Source of the DNA: Cellulophaga sp. L1A9
GTDB taxonomy: Bacteria > Bacteroidota > Bacteroidia > Flavobacteriales > Flavobacteriaceae
NCBI RefSeq assembly: GCF_009797025.1
Contig: NZ_CP047027.1
Location: 2,852,001-2,916,000, forward strand
Length of the DNA: 64,000 bases
Direction: 5' to 3'
The position numbers and the translations under genes are program-made. Under the pieces are notes generated by a model. That model saw nothing but the letters and a program-made list of their open reading frames with translations. It searched no databases and was not told the DNA's origin. Below are positions 51,334 to 63,441 of the stretch, one piece after another (the stretch's first letter is position 1; every line of letters starts with the position of its first letter).

Positions 51334-51406
51334 ACGGGTGTAGCTCAGTTGGTAGAGCACTGGTCTCCAAAACCAGGTGTCGTGAGTTCGAGTCTCCCCT
51401 CCCGTG
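51334..51406 (+). tRNA. tRNA-Trp (anticodon CCA)
   Basis: 73 bases; acceptor ACGGGTG/CTCCCGT, anticodon stem CTGGT/ACCAG with loop CTCCAAA, discriminator G as expected for Trp. Two mismatches: T-T at acceptor position 6-67 and T-C in the T-stem (50-64). It would be the tRNA sensed by the trp leader peptide at 35.2 kb. Confidence 0.93.
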
Positions 51407-51478
51407 CTAATAAAGAGAGGTTATTAAGCGAGAAATTGGTTAAAGACCTATTGTATTATAAAGTAAATCTTTCGCAGC

Positions 51479-51667
51479 ATGTTAACATATATCAAGGAAT
51501 CCTTAGAGGAACTTAGAACTAATATAACATTACCTTCCAAATCTGAAGCATCAAATTTGATGGTAATTGTTGCTGTTTTTTCTATTTTGTTTGCTTTGGC
51601 AACTTGGGGTGTAGATAGTCTTTTTAGTGAGTTGATTCAAATTTATTTTGATAAATTAATAAATTAA
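51479..51667 (+). CDS. secE: Preprotein translocase subunit SecE
   Basis: A 62-residue single-helix protein that clamps the SecYEG channel. The amphipathic N-terminal helix (YIKESLEELRTNITLPSKSEA) and the membrane helix (about 28-48, VIVAVFSILFALATWGVDSL) are typical of the short bacterial form. It is 10 bases before nusG. Confidence 0.93.
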   Translation: MLTYIKESLEELRTNITLPSKSEASNLMVIVAVFSILFALATWGVDSLFSELIQIYFDKLIN

Positions 51668-51677
51668 GAAAAGATCT

Positions 51678-52229
51678 ATGTCAGAAGTATTGGATAAAAA
51701 GTGGTATGTAGTTAGGGCTGTAAGTGGTCAAGAAAACAAAATTAGGGGTTACATCGAATCAGAGGTAGCTCGTTTAGGTTTTGGTGATTATTTAGATGAG
51801 GTTTTAGTGCCTACTGAAAAGGTAATTCAAATCCGTAATGGTAAGAAGGTAAATAAAGAAAGAGTTTATTTTCCTGGTTATATTATGGTGAAGGCTAACC
51901 TTGGAGGTGAGGTAGCTCATATTATTCGTTCTATTACCAATGTAATTGGTTTTTTAGGGGAAACAAAAGGAGGAGATCCTGTTCCCTTGAGAAAAGCAGA
52001 GGTGAATAGAATGTTAGGTAAGGTTGATGAATTAACTGTAACAACAGAAAATGTTGCTATTCCTTTTGTAATGGGAGAAACGGTTAAGGTTATTGACGGG
52101 CCTTTTAATGGATTTAACGGAACAGTTGAAAAGATTAATGAAGAGAAGCGTAAGCTTGAGGTAATGGTTAAGATTTTCGGAAGAAAAACTCCATTAGAGT
52201 TGAGTTATATGCAAGTTGAAAAAGTATAA
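51678..52229 (+). CDS. nusG: Transcription termination/antitermination factor NusG
   Basis: Binds RNA polymerase and links it to Rho or ribosomes. The 183-residue protein has the NGN domain (KKWYVVRAVSGQENKI at 7-22; RVYFPGYIMVKA, about 62-73) and the C-terminal KOW domain (GETVKVIDGPFNGFNG, about 134-149). Confidence 0.98.
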   Translation: MSEVLDKKWYVVRAVSGQENKIRGYIESEVARLGFGDYLDEVLVPTEKVIQIRNGKKVNKERVYFPGYIMVKANLGGEVAHIIRSITNVIGFLGETKGGDPVPLRKAEVNRMLGKVDELTVTTENVAIPFVMGETVKVIDGPFNGFNGTVEKINEEKRKLEVMVKIFGRKTPLELSYMQVEKV

Positions 52230-52294
52230 ATTTAGAACTGTTACATAAAAGTTGTGTTGCTTCCAATTGACACAATTTAATTTAATTTAAGACA

Positions 52295-52732
52295 ATGGCA
52301 AAAGAAATTAGTAAAGTAGTTAAACTACAAGTTAGGGGAGGTGCAGCGAATCCGTCGCCACCGGTTGGACCCGCTTTAGGTGCTGCCGGTGTTAACATCA
52401 TGGAGTTCTGTAAGCAATTTAATGCACGTACACAGGACAAACAGGGTAAAGTTTTACCTGTTGCTATCACCGTATACAAGGATAAGTCGTTTGACTTCGT
52501 TGTAAAGACACCGCCGGCGGCAGTTCAGCTTATGGAAGCGGCTAAGATTAAAAAAGGATCAGGTGAACCTAACCGAGTTAAAAACGGAAACGTATCTTGG
52601 GATCAAATTAAGACTATCGCTGAAGATAAGATGGTAGATCTTAATGCATTTACAATTAACTCTGCGATGAGCATGGTTGCTGGTACTGCAAGATCAATGG
52701 GTTTAAAGGTTTCAGGAACTAGACCTTTTTAA
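52295..52732 (+). CDS. rplK: 50S ribosomal protein uL11
   Basis: 145 residues; N-terminal [20 protein letters not shown] with the proline hinge, C-terminal rRNA-binding domain ending [13 protein letters not shown]. Part of the GTPase centre and of stringent-response signalling to RelA-type enzymes. A short inverted repeat (TTGTGT/ACACAA) lies in the 65 bases upstream. Confidence 0.98.
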   Translation: MAKEISKVVKLQVRGGAANPSPPVGPALGAAGVNIMEFCKQFNARTQDKQGKVLPVAITVYKDKSFDFVVKTPPAAVQLMEAAKIKKGSGEPNRVKNGNVSWDQIKTIAEDKMVDLNAFTINSAMSMVAGTARSMGLKVSGTRPF

Positions 52733-52750
52733 TATCTTAAAAGCAATATA

Positions 52751-53440
52751 ATGGCAAAATTAACGAAAAATCAAAAAGAAGCGCTTTCTAAGATTGATAA
52801 GAATAAAATCTATTCTGTATCTGAAGGGTCTGCTTTAATAAAAGAAATCACAAATGCAAAATTTGATGCATCTGTTGAACTAGCGGTTCGTTTAGGAGTT
52901 GATCCTAGAAAAGCGAATCAAATGGTACGTGGTGTTGTTACTTTACCGCATGGTACTGGTAAGGATGTTAAAGTTCTTGCTTTAGTAACTCCAGATAAAG
53001 AAGCAGAGGCTAAAGAGGCTGGTGCGGATTTTGTAGGTTTAGATGAGTATTTAGATAAAATTAAAGGCGGTTGGACAGATGTTGATGTGATCATCACTAT
53101 GCCAAGTGTTATGGGTAAATTAGGTCCTTTAGGTAGAGTATTGGGTCCTAGAGGTTTAATGCCTAACCCTAAAACTGGGACAGTAACTATGGATGTAGCG
53201 AAAGCTGTAGCTGAAGTTAAAGCTGGTAAAATTGACTTTAAAGTTGATAAAACTGGTATTGTTCATGCTGCAATTGGTAAAGTTTCATTTTCTGCAGATA
53301 AGATCTATGAAAATGCAAAAGAACTTATTGATACTTTAAATAAGTTGAAGCCAACGGCGTCAAAGGGTATTTATATTAAGAGTATTTTCATGTCTAGTAC
53401 GATGAGTCCTAGTGTGCAATTAGATACTAAATCAGTTTAA
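52751..53440 (+). CDS. rplA: 50S ribosomal protein uL1
   Basis: 229 residues forming the L1 stalk that guides deacylated tRNA out. Signature [20 protein letters not shown] (about 117-136) and MPNPKTGTV. The protein may also bind its own mRNA, as in other bacteria; I do not see a clear site here. Confidence 0.98.
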   Translation: MAKLTKNQKEALSKIDKNKIYSVSEGSALIKEITNAKFDASVELAVRLGVDPRKANQMVRGVVTLPHGTGKDVKVLALVTPDKEAEAKEAGADFVGLDEYLDKIKGGWTDVDVIITMPSVMGKLGPLGRVLGPRGLMPNPKTGTVTMDVAKAVAEVKAGKIDFKVDKTGIVHAAIGKVSFSADKIYENAKELIDTLNKLKPTASKGIYIKSIFMSSTMSPSVQLDTKSV

Positions 53441-53451
53441 TTCATATTAAG

Positions 53452-53970
53452 ATGACAAGAGAAGAAAAATTAAACGTAATAGAAGATTTAACTGCAAGAT
53501 TAGGTGATGCTACTACAATATACTTAGCTGATATATCTGGTTTAGACGCAGTAACTACTTCAGATTTAAGAAGAGCTTGTTTTAAAGCTGATATTAAATT
53601 AGCCGTAGTTAAAAATACATTGCTTGCAAAAGCAATGGCAGCTTCTGATAAAGACTTCGGGGAACTTCCTGATGTTCTTAAGGGTAGTACTTCTTTAATG
53701 TTTGCAGAAACTGGTAACGGTCCTGCAAAATTGATAAAAGCTTTTAGAGCTAAAACTAAAGATAAGCCATTATTAAAAGGTGCTTTTGTAGAAGAAGCAG
53801 TTTATATTGGTGATGATCAATTAGAAGCTTTAGTTAATATCAAATCTAAAGAAGAAGTTATTGGTGATATTATTTCTATACTTCAGTCTCCGGCTAAGAA
53901 TGTTATTTCTGGTCTTAAGTCTGGTGGAGGTAAAATTGCTGGTATTCTTAAAACTTTATCAGAAAGATAA
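53452..53970 (+). CDS. rplJ: 50S ribosomal protein uL10
   Basis: 172 residues; anchors the bL12 dimers. Motifs are YLADISGLDAVTTSDLRRAC (about 24-43), KNTLLAKA, KGSTSLMF and a helical C-terminus. It follows rplA by 11 bases, so there is no long leader for classical L10 autoregulation. Confidence 0.97.
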   Translation: MTREEKLNVIEDLTARLGDATTIYLADISGLDAVTTSDLRRACFKADIKLAVVKNTLLAKAMAASDKDFGELPDVLKGSTSLMFAETGNGPAKLIKAFRAKTKDKPLLKGAFVEEAVYIGDDQLEALVNIKSKEEVIGDIISILQSPAKNVISGLKSGGGKIAGILKTLSER

Positions 53971-54023
53971 AACGCACGCACTAAAAACAATTATATTTTA
54001 AAAATTTATTAAACGATAGAAAA

Positions 54024-54395
54024 ATGGCAGATTTAAAAGATTTCGCAGAACAATTAGTTAACTTAACAGTAAAAGAAGTTAATGAATTAGCTAATATATT
54101 AAAAGATGAGTACGGTATCGAACCTGCTGCTGCTGCTGTTGCAGTTGCTGCTGGTGGTGGTGATGCTGCTGTTGCTGAAGAGCAAACAGAATTTGATGTT
54201 ATCTTAAAAGCAGCTGGTGCTTCTAAGTTAGCAGTTGTTAAATTGGTTAAAGAATTAACTGGTTTAGGTTTAAAAGAAGCTAAAGATATCGTTGATAGCG
54301 CACCAAAAGCTATTAAAGAAGGTATCTCTAAAGATGAAGCAGAAGGAATTCTTAAGTCATTAGAAGAAGCTGGAGCAGAAGTTGAGCTTAAATAG
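54024..54395 (+). CDS. rplL: 50S ribosomal protein bL12 (L7/L12)
   Basis: 123 residues: N-terminal dimer domain, the Ala/Gly hinge ([17 protein letters not shown], about 35-51) and the C-terminal factor-binding domain with [20 protein letters not shown] (about 73-92). Confidence 0.98.
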   Translation: MADLKDFAEQLVNLTVKEVNELANILKDEYGIEPAAAAVAVAAGGGDAAVAEEQTEFDVILKAAGASKLAVVKLVKELTGLGLKEAKDIVDSAPKAIKEGISKDEAEGILKSLEEAGAEVELK

Positions 54396-54417
54396 TAGAA
54401 GCAACCATAATAATTTT

Positions 54418-54455
54418 GGTTTAGGTCTATTCACTTTCGTGTCTAGACCTAAACC
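54418..54455 (+). terminator. Attenuator or processing hairpin between rplL and rpoB
   Basis: A perfect 12-bp stem GGTTTAGGTCTA/TAGACCTAAACC (54418-54429 with 54444-54455), 14-base loop, followed only by a weak T-rich tail. At the place where other bacteria partly terminate or cut the rplJL-rpoBC transcript. Confidence 0.65.
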
Positions 54456-54526
54456 TATTTATGTATGTAGCCTTGAGTTATGTACAAATTTATAGTAAGT
54501 ATTCATAATCAAAATTTTGTCCATTG

Positions 54527-57500
54527 ATGATTACAAATCAGACTGAAAGAATAAATTTCGCATCCGCTAAGAACATTCCGAGCTATCCGGATTTCTTGGA
54601 CATTCAGGTTAAGTCGTTTCAAGATTTTTTTCAACTAGAAACTAAATCTGACGAAAGGGGAGATGAAGGACTATATAATACATTTCAAGAAAATTTTCCT
54701 ATTACAGATACTAGAAATCAGTTCGTTTTAGAATTTCTTGATTATTTTATTGATCCTCCTCGTTACTCTATACAAGAATGTATAGAACGTGGTCTTACCC
54801 ATAGCGTTCCGCTAAAAGCAAGATTAAAATTATATTGTACGGATCCGGAACATGAGGATTTCGAAACTATTGTTCAGGATGTATATTTGGGGACTATCCC
54901 TTATATGACACCAAGTGGTACCTTTGTTATAAATGGTGCTGAGCGTGTTGTTGTATCACAATTACATAGATCACCAGGTGTTTTCTTTGGACAATCATTC
55001 CATGCGAATGGAACAAAATTATATTCTGCGAGAGTTATTCCTTTTAAGGGTTCTTGGATAGAATTTGCAACAGATATCAATGGCGTTATGTACGCTTACA
55101 TTGATAGAAAGAAAAAATTACCTGTTACTACACTTTTCAGAGCTATCGGTTTTGAAAGTGATAAGGATATCTTAGAGATCTTTGACCTTTCTGAAGAGGT
55201 TAAGGTTTCTGTGGCAGGACTTAAAAAAGTGCTAGGTCGTAAATTAGCGGCTAGAGTATTAAATACTTGGCATGAAGATTTCGTAGATGAAGATACCGGT
55301 GAGGTAGTTTCTATCGAAAGAAATGAAATCGTTTTAGATCGTGATACTGTTCTTGAAAAAGAACATATTGAGCAGATTGTAGATGCTGATGTTAAAACAG
55401 TTCTTTTACATAAAGAAAGTGCTGCACAATCTGATTATGGTATCATTCATAATACACTACAAAAAGATCCTACGAATTCTGAAAAAGAAGCAGTAGAACA
55501 TATATACCGTCAATTACGTAATGCTGAGCCGCCAGATGAGGAAACAGCAAGAGGTATTATTGATAAATTATTCTTTTCTGATCAACGTTATAACTTAGGT
55601 GAAGTTGGTCGTTACAGAATGAATAAAAAATTAGGTTTAGATATCGGAATGGACAAGCAGGTCTTGACTAAAGAAGATATTATTACTATAATTAAATATT
55701 TAATTGAGTTAATTAATTCAAAAGCTGAAATTGATGATATTGATCACTTATCTAACCGTCGTGTTAGAACTGTAGGTGAGCAATTATCACAACAGTTTGG
55801 TGTTGGTTTAGCGCGTATGGCTAGAACAATTCGTGAGCGTATGAATGTACGTGATAACGAAGTGTTTACTCCTATCGATTTAATTAATGCTAAGACTTTG
55901 TCTTCAGTAATTAATTCTTTCTTTGGTACCAACCAGTTGTCTCAATTTATGGATCAAACGAATCCATTAGCTGAGATTACGCACAAGAGAAGATTATCTG
56001 CTCTTGGGCCAGGTGGTTTATCAAGAGAAAGAGCCGGTTTCGAAGTACGTGATGTGCACTATACACACTATGGTAGACTTTGTCCTATTGAAACTCCTGA
56101 AGGACCAAACATTGGTTTGATATCTTCATTAGCAGTATTCTCTAAAGTAAACTCTATGGGCTTCTTGGAGACTCCATATAGAAAAGTAGAGAATGGTAAA
56201 GTTGATATTGAAAACTTTGGCTATTTAAGTGCAGAAGAAGAAGAAGGAATGAAAATTGCGCAAGCAAACATTCCAATGGATGCTGAAGGTAATATTACAG
56301 CAGAAAAAGTTATTGCAAGAGAAGAAGGGGATTTCCCAGTCGTAGATCCTTCTGAGATACAATATACAGATGTTGCGCCTAATCAAATTGCATCTATTTC
56401 TGCATCACTTATTCCTTTCTTGGAACATGATGATGCGAACAGAGCATTGATGGGATCAAACATGATGCGTCAAGCAGTTCCTTTATTAAAACCTCAAGCA
56501 CCAATTGTAGGTACTGGATTAGAGCGTCAAGTTGCTTCTGATTCTAGAGTATTGATAAATGCTGAAGGAGACGGGCTTATTCAATATGTAGATTCTCTAA
56601 AGATTACTATTAAGTATGATAGAACTGAAGAGGAGCGTTTAGTAAGTTTTGAAGATGATTCTAAAACGTATGAGCTTGTTAAATTTAGAAAAACAAACCA
56701 AGGAACAAGTATTAACTTAAAACCTATCGTAAGAAAAGGTGATAAAGTTAAGAAAGGTCAAGTACTTTGTGAAGGGTACGCAACTGAAAATGGTGAGTTA
56801 GCTTTAGGTAGAAACTTAAAGGTAGCCTTTATGCCATGGAAAGGGTATAACTTTGAGGATGCTATTGTAATTTCTGAAAAAGTAGTTCGTGAAGATATCT
56901 TCACCTCTATTCATGTTGATGAATATTCTTTAGAAGTAAGAGATACTAAATTAGGTGCTGAAGAATTAACTAATGATATACCAAACGTTTCAGAAGAGGC
57001 TACAAAAGACTTGGATGAGAATGGGATGATTAGAATTGGTGCAGAAGTTAAACCTGGTGATATTTTAATTGGTAAGATTACTCCAAAAGGAGAATCTGAT
57101 CCTACTCCAGAAGAAAAATTACTTCGTGCTATATTTGGTGATAAAGCTGGAGATGTAAAAGATGCCTCTTTAAAAGCATCACCATCATTAAGAGGTGTTG
57201 TTATTGATAAGAAATTATTCTCTCGTTCTGTAAAAGATAAGAGAAAACGTTCAGAAGATAAAGAAGCAATCTCTAAATTAGAATTAGAATACGAAGTTAA
57301 ATTCCAACAACTGAAAGATGTTTTAGTTGAAAAATTATTTAACCTAGTAAATGGTAAAACATCTCAGGGGGTATTAAATGACCTTGGTGAAGAAGTACTT
57401 CCAAAAGGAAAGAAATATACCATGAAAATGCTTAATGCTGTTGACGATTTTGCTCACTTAGTGGGTGGAAGTTGGACAACGGATAAGGATAATAATAACT

Positions 57501-58336
57501 TAGTTACAGATTTATTACACAACTACAAGATTAAACTTAATGACCTTCAGGGTAACCTAAGACGAGATAAGTTTACAATTTCTGTAGGTGATGAATTGCC
57601 AGCTGGGATTATGAAATTAGCTAAAGTTTATGTTGCTAAAAAACGTAAATTAAAAGTTGGTGATAAAATGGCGGGTCGTCACGGAAACAAGGGTATTGTT
57701 TCAAGAATTGTACGTCATGAAGACATGCCTTTCTTAGCAGATGGAACACCAGTTGATATCGTGTTGAATCCATTAGGGGTGCCTTCTCGTATGAACATTG
57801 GTCAGATTTATGAAACTGTTCTTGGTTGGGCAGGTCTTAAATTAGGCAAGAAATATGCAACACCAATTTTTGATGGTGCTAGTCTTGATCAAATCAATGA
57901 ATATACAGATGAAGCAGGTATTCCAAGATTTGGACATACGTATCTTTATGATGGTGGTACAGGACAACGTTTTGATCAACCGGCTACTGTTGGTGTTATC
58001 TACATGTTGAAATTAGGACACATGGTAGATGATAAGATGCATGCACGTTCAATAGGACCATATTCATTAATTACGCAACAACCATTAGGTGGTAAAGCAC
58101 AATTTGGTGGTCAACGTTTTGGAGAGATGGAAGTTTGGGCACTAGAAGCATATGGAGCATCTGCAACTTTACGAGAAATATTAACAGTTAAGTCTGATGA
58201 TGTTGTTGGTAGAGCGAAAACATATGAAGCTATTGTAAAAGGAGAGACAATGCCAGAACCTGGTTTACCAGAATCTTTCAACGTATTAATGCATGAACTT
58301 AAGGGATTAGGTTTAGATATTAGACTGGAAGAGTAA
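54527..58336 (+). CDS. rpoB: DNA-directed RNA polymerase subunit beta
   Basis: 1269 residues from the ATG at 54527 (a TTG one codon earlier is also open). The N-terminus [15 protein letters not shown] is that of the phylum. The rifampicin region reads [19 protein letters not shown], then [13 protein letters not shown] (about 465-495) without an obvious resistance change; the active-site [12 protein letters not shown] and C-terminal [18 protein letters not shown] are intact. Confidence 0.99.
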   Translation: MITNQTERINFASAKNIPSYPDFLDIQVKSFQDFFQLETKSDERGDEGLYNTFQENFPITDTRNQFVLEFLDYFIDPPRYSIQECIERGLTHSVPLKARLKLYCTDPEHEDFETIVQDVYLGTIPYMTPSGTFVINGAERVVVSQLHRSPGVFFGQSFHANGTKLYSARVIPFKGSWIEFATDINGVMYAYIDRKKKLPVTTLFRAIGFESDKDILEIFDLSEEVKVSVAGLKKVLGRKLAARVLNTWHEDFVDEDTGEVVSIERNEIVLDRDTVLEKEHIEQIVDADVKTVLLHKESAAQSDYGIIHNTLQKDPTNSEKEAVEHIYRQLRNAEPPDEETARGIIDKLFFSDQRYNLGEVGRYRMNKKLGLDIGMDKQVLTKEDIITIIKYLIELINSKAEIDDIDHLSNRRVRTVGEQLSQQFGVGLARMARTIRERMNVRDNEVFTPIDLINAKTLSSVINSFFGTNQLSQFMDQTNPLAEITHKRRLSALGPGGLSRERAGFEVRDVHYTHYGRLCPIETPEGPNIGLISSLAVFSKVNSMGFLETPYRKVENGKVDIENFGYLSAEEEEGMKIAQANIPMDAEGNITAEKVIAREEGDFPVVDPSEIQYTDVAPNQIASISASLIPFLEHDDANRALMGSNMMRQAVPLLKPQAPIVGTGLERQVASDSRVLINAEGDGLIQYVDSLKITIKYDRTEEERLVSFEDDSKTYELVKFRKTNQGTSINLKPIVRKGDKVKKGQVLCEGYATENGELALGRNLKVAFMPWKGYNFEDAIVISEKVVREDIFTSIHVDEYSLEVRDTKLGAEELTNDIPNVSEEATKDLDENGMIRIGAEVKPGDILIGKITPKGESDPTPEEKLLRAIFGDKAGDVKDASLKASPSLRGVVIDKKLFSRSVKDKRKRSEDKEAISKLELEYEVKFQQLKDVLVEKLFNLVNGKTSQGVLNDLGEEVLPKGKKYTMKMLNAVDDFAHLVGGSWTTDKDNNNLVTDLLHNYKIKLNDLQGNLRRDKFTISVGDELPAGIMKLAKVYVAKKRKLKVGDKMAGRHGNKGIVSRIVRHEDMPFLADGTPVDIVLNPLGVPSRMNIGQIYETVLGWAGLKLGKKYATPIFDGASLDQINEYTDEAGIPRFGHTYLYDGGTGQRFDQPATVGVIYMLKLGHMVDDKMHARSIGPYSLITQQPLGGKAQFGGQRFGEMEVWALEAYGASATLREILTVKSDDVVGRAKTYEAIVKGETMPEPGLPESFNVLMHELKGLGLDIRLEE

Positions 58337-58401
58337 TAAGAATAGGTTTTTGAGAGACACTATTTAGTAAAACAATTTTAATTTATCATCACCATATTGT
58401 T

Positions 58402-61400
58402 ATGGCTAGACAAAGAGATAATAACACAATAAAAAGGTTCGATAAAATTTCAATAGGCTTGGCATCACCAGAATCTATTCTGGCAGAGTCAAGAGGAGAA
58501 GTTTTAAAGCCTGAAACTATTAACTATAGAACGCATAAACCTGAGCGTGACGGTCTTTTTTGTGAGCGTATTTTTGGCCCAGTTAAAGATTATGAATGTG
58601 CTTGTGGTAAGTATAAGAGAATTCGTTACCGTGGTATCGTTTGTGATCGTTGTGGGGTAGAAGTTACCGAAAAGAAAGTACGTAGAGATCGTGTAGGTCA
58701 CATTAACTTAGTTGTTCCTGTTGCTCACATCTGGTATTTCCGTTCTTTACCAAATAAAATAGGATACTTATTAGGATTGCCTTCTAAGAAATTAGACATG
58801 ATCATCTATTATGAGCGTTATGTTGTAATTCAACCAGGTATTGCTAAAGGTCCTGAAGGTGAAGAAATCAGTAAAATGGATTTCTTAACTGAAGAAGAGT
58901 ATCTTAATATATTGGAATCAGTTCCAGTAGAAAATCAATATTTAGAAGATTCTGACCCTAATAAGTTTATCGCTAAAATGGGTGCTGAGTGTTTAATAGA
59001 TATTTTAGCACGTATCGATTTAGATGTGCTTTCTTATGAATTAAGACATAAAGCAAATACAGAAACCTCTAAACAACGTAAAACTGAAGCTTTAAAAAGA
59101 CTTCAGGTTGTAGAATCTCTAAGAGAGTCTCAAGAAAATAGAGAGAACAGACCTGAGTGGATGATTATGAAAGTAATCCCAGTTATTCCACCAGAATTGC
59201 GTCCTCTAGTTCCTTTAGATGGTGGCCGTTTTGCGACTTCAGATTTAAATGATCTTTACCGAAGAGTTATTATTCGTAACAACCGTTTGAAAAGATTGGT
59301 TGAGATTAAAGCTCCTGAAGTAATTCTTAGAAACGAGAAGCGTATGCTTCAAGAATCTGTAGATTCTTTATTCGATAACACAAGAAAAGCTTCTGCTGTT
59401 AAAACAGAATCTAACAGACCGTTAAAATCACTTTCTGATTCATTAAAAGGGAAACAAGGTCGTTTCCGTCAAAACTTATTGGGTAAACGTGTCGATTATT
59501 CTGCACGTTCAGTAATTGTTGTAGGACCAGAATTAAGATTATTTGAATGTGGTCTTCCTAAAGATATGGCTGCAGAACTTTACAAACCTTTCGTGATCCG
59601 TAAATTGATTGAAAGAGGAATTGTTAAAACAGTTAAATCTGCTAAGAAGATTATAGATAAAAAGGAACCTGTAGTTTGGGATATTCTTGAAAATGTATTG
59701 AAAGGTCACCCAGTTTTATTAAACAGGGCTCCTACATTACACCGTTTAGGTATTCAAGCATTCCAACCTAAATTAATTGAAGGTAAAGCTATTCGTTTGC
59801 ACCCATTAGTATGTACTGCATTTAATGCGGATTTTGATGGGGATCAAATGGCAGTTCACTTACCATTAGGCCCAGAAGCAATTTTGGAATGTCAATTATT
59901 AATGTTGGCTTCTCACAATATATTAAACCCTGCAAATGGTTCTCCAATTACGGTTCCATCTCAGGATATGGTCTTGGGTCTTTATTATATGACCAAAGAG
60001 CGTAAATCAACTCCTGAAGTTCCTGTAAAAGGTGAAGGCTTAATTTTCTATTCTGCGGAAGAGGTAGTTATTGCGCATAACGAGGGAATGGTAGATTTAA
60101 ATGCTGGTGTTAAAGTAAGAGCTAAAAACTTCAACGAAGCTGGAGAATTGGTATATCAAATTATCCCAACTACAGTAGGTAGAGTGCTATTTAATAGAAT
60201 GGTACCTGAAAAAGCTGGTTACATTAACGAAGTATTAAATAAAAAATCTTTAAGAGATATTATTGGTGGAATTTTAGAGGCTACAGATGTACCTACTACT
60301 GCTGATTTCTTGGATAAGATTAAAACAATGGGGTATGAGTTCGCTTTCAAAGGTGGTCTTTCATTTAGTTTAGGAGATATTATTATCCCACCTGAAAAGC
60401 ATGAAATGATTGCTGATGCTAACGGGCAAGTTGAAGGTATTATGGCCAATTATAATATGGGTCTTATTACAAACAACGAACGTTACAATCAAGTAATTGA
60501 TGTTTGGACTTCTACGAATGCTCAGTTAACTGAGTTAGCGATGAAACGTATTCGTGAAGATCAACAAGGGTTTAACTCGGTATATATGATGCTTGACTCT
60601 GGTGCGAGGGGTTCTAAAGAACAAATCCGTCAGTTAACAGGTATGCGTGGTTTGATGGCTAAGCCTAAAAAATCTACTGCCGGTGGTGGTGAAATTATTG
60701 AAAACCCTATTCTTTCTAACTTTAAGGAAGGACTTTCAATTCTTGAATACTTTATTTCTACTCACGGTGCGCGTAAAGGTCTTGCGGATACAGCCTTAAA
60801 AACTGCAGATGCTGGTTACTTAACACGTCGTTTAGTAGATGTATCACAAGATGTTATTGTAAACACAGAAGATTGTGGTACGTTAAGAGGTATTGAAGTA
60901 GAGGCTTTAAAGAAAAATGAAGAAATTGTAGAATCATTAGGAGAGCGTATCTTAGGTAGAGTTTCTTTACATGATGTATTCAATCCTTTAACTGAAGAGT
61001 TAATTCTTAAAGCTGGACAAGAAATATTAGAAGTAGATGTGAGATTAGTTGAAGCATCTCCTGTTGATAAAATTGAAGTACGTTCAGCACTTACATGTGA
61101 AGCTGCTAAAGGTATTTGTGGTAAATGTTACGGTAGAAACCTTTCAACCAATAAAATGGTACAAAGAGGTGAAGCTGTAGGTGTAGTTGCTGCGCAATCT
61201 ATTGGTGAACCAGGAACACAGTTAACATTGCGTACTTTCCACGTAGGGGGTATTGCAGGGAACATTTCTGAAGATAATAAGCTATCTGCTAAGTTTGGTG
61301 GTATTGCTGAAATTGAAGATTTAAGAACGGTTACTTCTATAGATAATGAAGGTGTTGCATTTGAAACTGTAATTTCTAGAACTTCTGAGATCAAAGTTGT

Positions 61401-62700
61401 TGACGCTAAAACAGGTATTACCTTAAGTACAAATAACATCCCTTACGGTTCTCAGTTATTTATTAAGAATGGTGCTAAAGTGGCGAAAGACGAAGTGATT
61501 TGTCAGTGGGATCCATATAACGGTGTTATCGTTACAGAATTCCCTGGTAAAATTGTTTATGAAAATATTGATCAAGGGGTAACATATCAAGTAGAAATTG
61601 ATGAGCAAACAGGATTCCAAGAGAAAGTAATTTCAGAATCTAGAAATAAGAAATTAATACCAACATTACTTATTAAAAATAATAAGGATGAAGTGTTACG
61701 TTCTTACAACTTACCAGTTGGATCACACATTATGGTAGATAATGGTGAAGATGTTAAAGAGGGTAAAATTTTAGTTAAGATTCCACGTAAATCTGCAAAA
61801 TCTGGAGATATTACGGGTGGTCTTCCAAGAGTAACGGAATTATTCGAAGCTCGTAACCCTTCTAACCCAGCTGTTGTTTCTGAAATTGATGGTGTTGTTT
61901 CTTTTGGTAAGATTAAAAGAGGTAACCGTGAGATCATTATCGAATCTAAATTAGGTGAGGTTAAGAAGTATTTAGTAAAACTTTCTAATCAAATCTTAGT
62001 TCAAGAGAATGATTATGTTCGTGCTGGAATGCCACTTTCTGATGGATCTATTACTCCTGAGGATATCTTGAAAATTAAAGGCCCATCTGCTGTTCAACAG
62101 TACTTGGTAAATGAAGTTCAAGAAGTATATCGTCTACAAGGGGTGAAGATTAATGATAAGCACTTTGAGGTAGTTGTACGTCAAATGATGCGTAAAGTAA
62201 GAATTCAAGATCCAGGAGATACTATTTTCTTAGAAAACCAATTGGCACATAAAGATGATTTCATTACGGAAAATGATGGAATGTTCGGGAAAAAAGTGGT
62301 AGTTGAAGTAGGAGATTCTGAAGTATTAAAACCAGGTCAGATTATTACAGCACGTCAGTTAAGAGATGAAAATTCTGTATTGAGAAGAAATGATAAAGCT
62401 TTAGTAGAAGCTAGAGATGCAATTGCTGCTACAGCAACGCCAATACTTCAGGGTATTACTCGTGCTTCACTTCAGACGAAATCATTCATATCAGCAGCTT
62501 CTTTCCAAGAGACGACTAAAGTATTAAATGAAGCAGCAGTAGCTGGTAAAATTGATGATTTAGAAGGCTTGAAAGAGAATGTTATTGTAGGTCATAAAAT
62601 ACCAGCAGGAACAGGAATGAGAGATTACGATAGTATCATCGTAGGATCTAAGGAAGAGTATGATGAGATAATGGCTCGTAAGGAAGAATTTAAATTCTAA
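58402..62700 (+). CDS. rpoC: DNA-directed RNA polymerase subunit beta'
   Basis: 1432 residues. The N-terminal zinc ribbon has Cys66, 68, 81 and 84; the catalytic Mg site is NADFDGDQ (475-482); the second zinc site [13 protein letters not shown] lies near residue 900; the trigger-loop region follows with RTFHVGG. No insertion of note. It begins 65 bases after rpoB. Confidence 0.99.
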   Translation: MARQRDNNTIKRFDKISIGLASPESILAESRGEVLKPETINYRTHKPERDGLFCERIFGPVKDYECACGKYKRIRYRGIVCDRCGVEVTEKKVRRDRVGHINLVVPVAHIWYFRSLPNKIGYLLGLPSKKLDMIIYYERYVVIQPGIAKGPEGEEISKMDFLTEEEYLNILESVPVENQYLEDSDPNKFIAKMGAECLIDILARIDLDVLSYELRHKANTETSKQRKTEALKRLQVVESLRESQENRENRPEWMIMKVIPVIPPELRPLVPLDGGRFATSDLNDLYRRVIIRNNRLKRLVEIKAPEVILRNEKRMLQESVDSLFDNTRKASAVKTESNRPLKSLSDSLKGKQGRFRQNLLGKRVDYSARSVIVVGPELRLFECGLPKDMAAELYKPFVIRKLIERGIVKTVKSAKKIIDKKEPVVWDILENVLKGHPVLLNRAPTLHRLGIQAFQPKLIEGKAIRLHPLVCTAFNADFDGDQMAVHLPLGPEAILECQLLMLASHNILNPANGSPITVPSQDMVLGLYYMTKERKSTPEVPVKGEGLIFYSAEEVVIAHNEGMVDLNAGVKVRAKNFNEAGELVYQIIPTTVGRVLFNRMVPEKAGYINEVLNKKSLRDIIGGILEATDVPTTADFLDKIKTMGYEFAFKGGLSFSLGDIIIPPEKHEMIADANGQVEGIMANYNMGLITNNERYNQVIDVWTSTNAQLTELAMKRIREDQQGFNSVYMMLDSGARGSKEQIRQLTGMRGLMAKPKKSTAGGGEIIENPILSNFKEGLSILEYFISTHGARKGLADTALKTADAGYLTRRLVDVSQDVIVNTEDCGTLRGIEVEALKKNEEIVESLGERILGRVSLHDVFNPLTEELILKAGQEILEVDVRLVEASPVDKIEVRSALTCEAAKGICGKCYGRNLSTNKMVQRGEAVGVVAAQSIGEPGTQLTLRTFHVGGIAGNISEDNKLSAKFGGIAEIEDLRTVTSIDNEGVAFETVISRTSEIKVVDAKTGITLSTNNIPYGSQLFIKNGAKVAKDEVICQWDPYNGVIVTEFPGKIVYENIDQGVTYQVEIDEQTGFQEKVISESRNKKLIPTLLIKNNKDEVLRSYNLPVGSHIMVDNGEDVKEGKILVKIPRKSAKSGDITGGLPRVTELFEARNPSNPAVVSEIDGVVSFGKIKRGNREIIIESKLGEVKKYLVKLSNQILVQENDYVRAGMPLSDGSITPEDILKIKGPSAVQQYLVNEVQEVYRLQGVKINDKHFEVVVRQMMRKVRIQDPGDTIFLENQLAHKDDFITENDGMFGKKVVVEVGDSEVLKPGQIITARQLRDENSVLRRNDKALVEARDAIAATATPILQGITRASLQTKSFISAASFQETTKVLNEAAVAGKIDDLEGLKENVIVGHKIPAGTGMRDYDSIIVGSKEEYDEIMARKEEFKF

Positions 62701-62714
62701 ATAATAGCGTATTT

Positions 62715-63020
62715 ATGAGTGATCAAAACCAAAAACAAATCAATATAGAGTTAGATGAAAAAATGGCTGAAGGAATTTATTCTAATTTAGCGATCATTAA
62801 TCACTCTGTGTCAGAATTTGTAGTTGATTTTATAAGTATGATGCCTGGGGCACCTAAAGCAAAAGTGAAGAGTAGAATTGTTCTTACTCCTCAACATGCT
62901 AAGAAATTCCTTAAAGCATTAAACGATAATGTCAAGAGGTTTGAAAGTGCTCATGGTACTATTAAGGATTACGAACAGCCTCCAATTCCAATTAATTTTG
63001 GACCAACTGGAGAAGCATAA
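62715..63020 (+). CDS. DUF3467 family protein
   Basis: A 101-residue protein of the family that follows rpoC in many Bacteroidota. Typical pattern: INIELDEKMAEGIYSNLAII, FVVDFISMMPGAPKAKVKSR and VLTPQHAKKFLKALNDNV. Function unknown; its position at the end of the polymerase operon suggests a role linked to gene expression, but this is only inference. Confidence 0.9.
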   Translation: MSDQNQKQINIELDEKMAEGIYSNLAIINHSVSEFVVDFISMMPGAPKAKVKSRIVLTPQHAKKFLKALNDNVKRFESAHGTIKDYEQPPIPINFGPTGEA

Positions 63021-63027
63021 AAACAAG

Positions 63028-63059
63028 AAATCCCGTGATGAAAATCACGGGATTTTTTT
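63028..63059 (+). terminator. Strong terminator of the rpoBC block
   Basis: Perfect 12-bp stem AAATCCCGTGAT/ATCACGGGATTT (63028-63039 with 63044-63055), GAAA tetraloop, T run. Confidence 0.95.
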
Positions 63060-63115
63060 ATGCCTACTATTTTGTCCTCTTGAAATGGCGATAAGCTAAA
63101 CATTTAGCGTATTAA

Positions 63116-63268
63116 ACCATCAAAAAACACCGGGTATGTAAAGCGTACCCAAAAAATTACTTCGTTTCTTATGCGCTACAAATAGTTGCTAAACTTGAAT
63201 CTGGCCCATTGACAAGAACCAAAGCTTTGATGAAAATGCGATAGAATGATACAACCATTAAAAACCAC
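63116..63268 (+). pseudogene. Possible remnant of an IS3-type transposase orfA
   Basis: In one frame: CKAYPKNYFVSYALQIVAKL, continuing ESGPLTRTKALMKMR-stop-NDTTIKNH. This resembles the N-terminal helix-turn-helix of IS3-like OrfA (Y/F..ES G.LT....L.KYGI.GN.TI.NW) with a stop where YGI is expected. No inverted repeats or orfB were found, and the remaining bases of the 63.06-63.34 kb gap hold nothing else I recognise. Confidence 0.35.
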
Positions 63269-63342
63269 ATTTGTTACAGCATATGTTAGCTCTCATATAA
63301 AGGTGTTAATATGATAACTTAAGAGAAAAAAACAGTATAAAA

Positions 63343-63378
63343 TAAAAAAGCTGACCAATGATAGCATTGGTCAGCTTT
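63343..63378 (-). terminator. Terminator behind prfC
   Basis: 14-bp stem (63347-63360 with 63365-63378), loop ATAG, followed on the minus strand by TTTTTTATTTT. Confidence 0.92.
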
Positions 63379-63441
63379 AAATTATAACGTTTAATCCTTT
63401 AATTATCTGTATCGGTTATTTTGGACGACACATGTGAAAGT

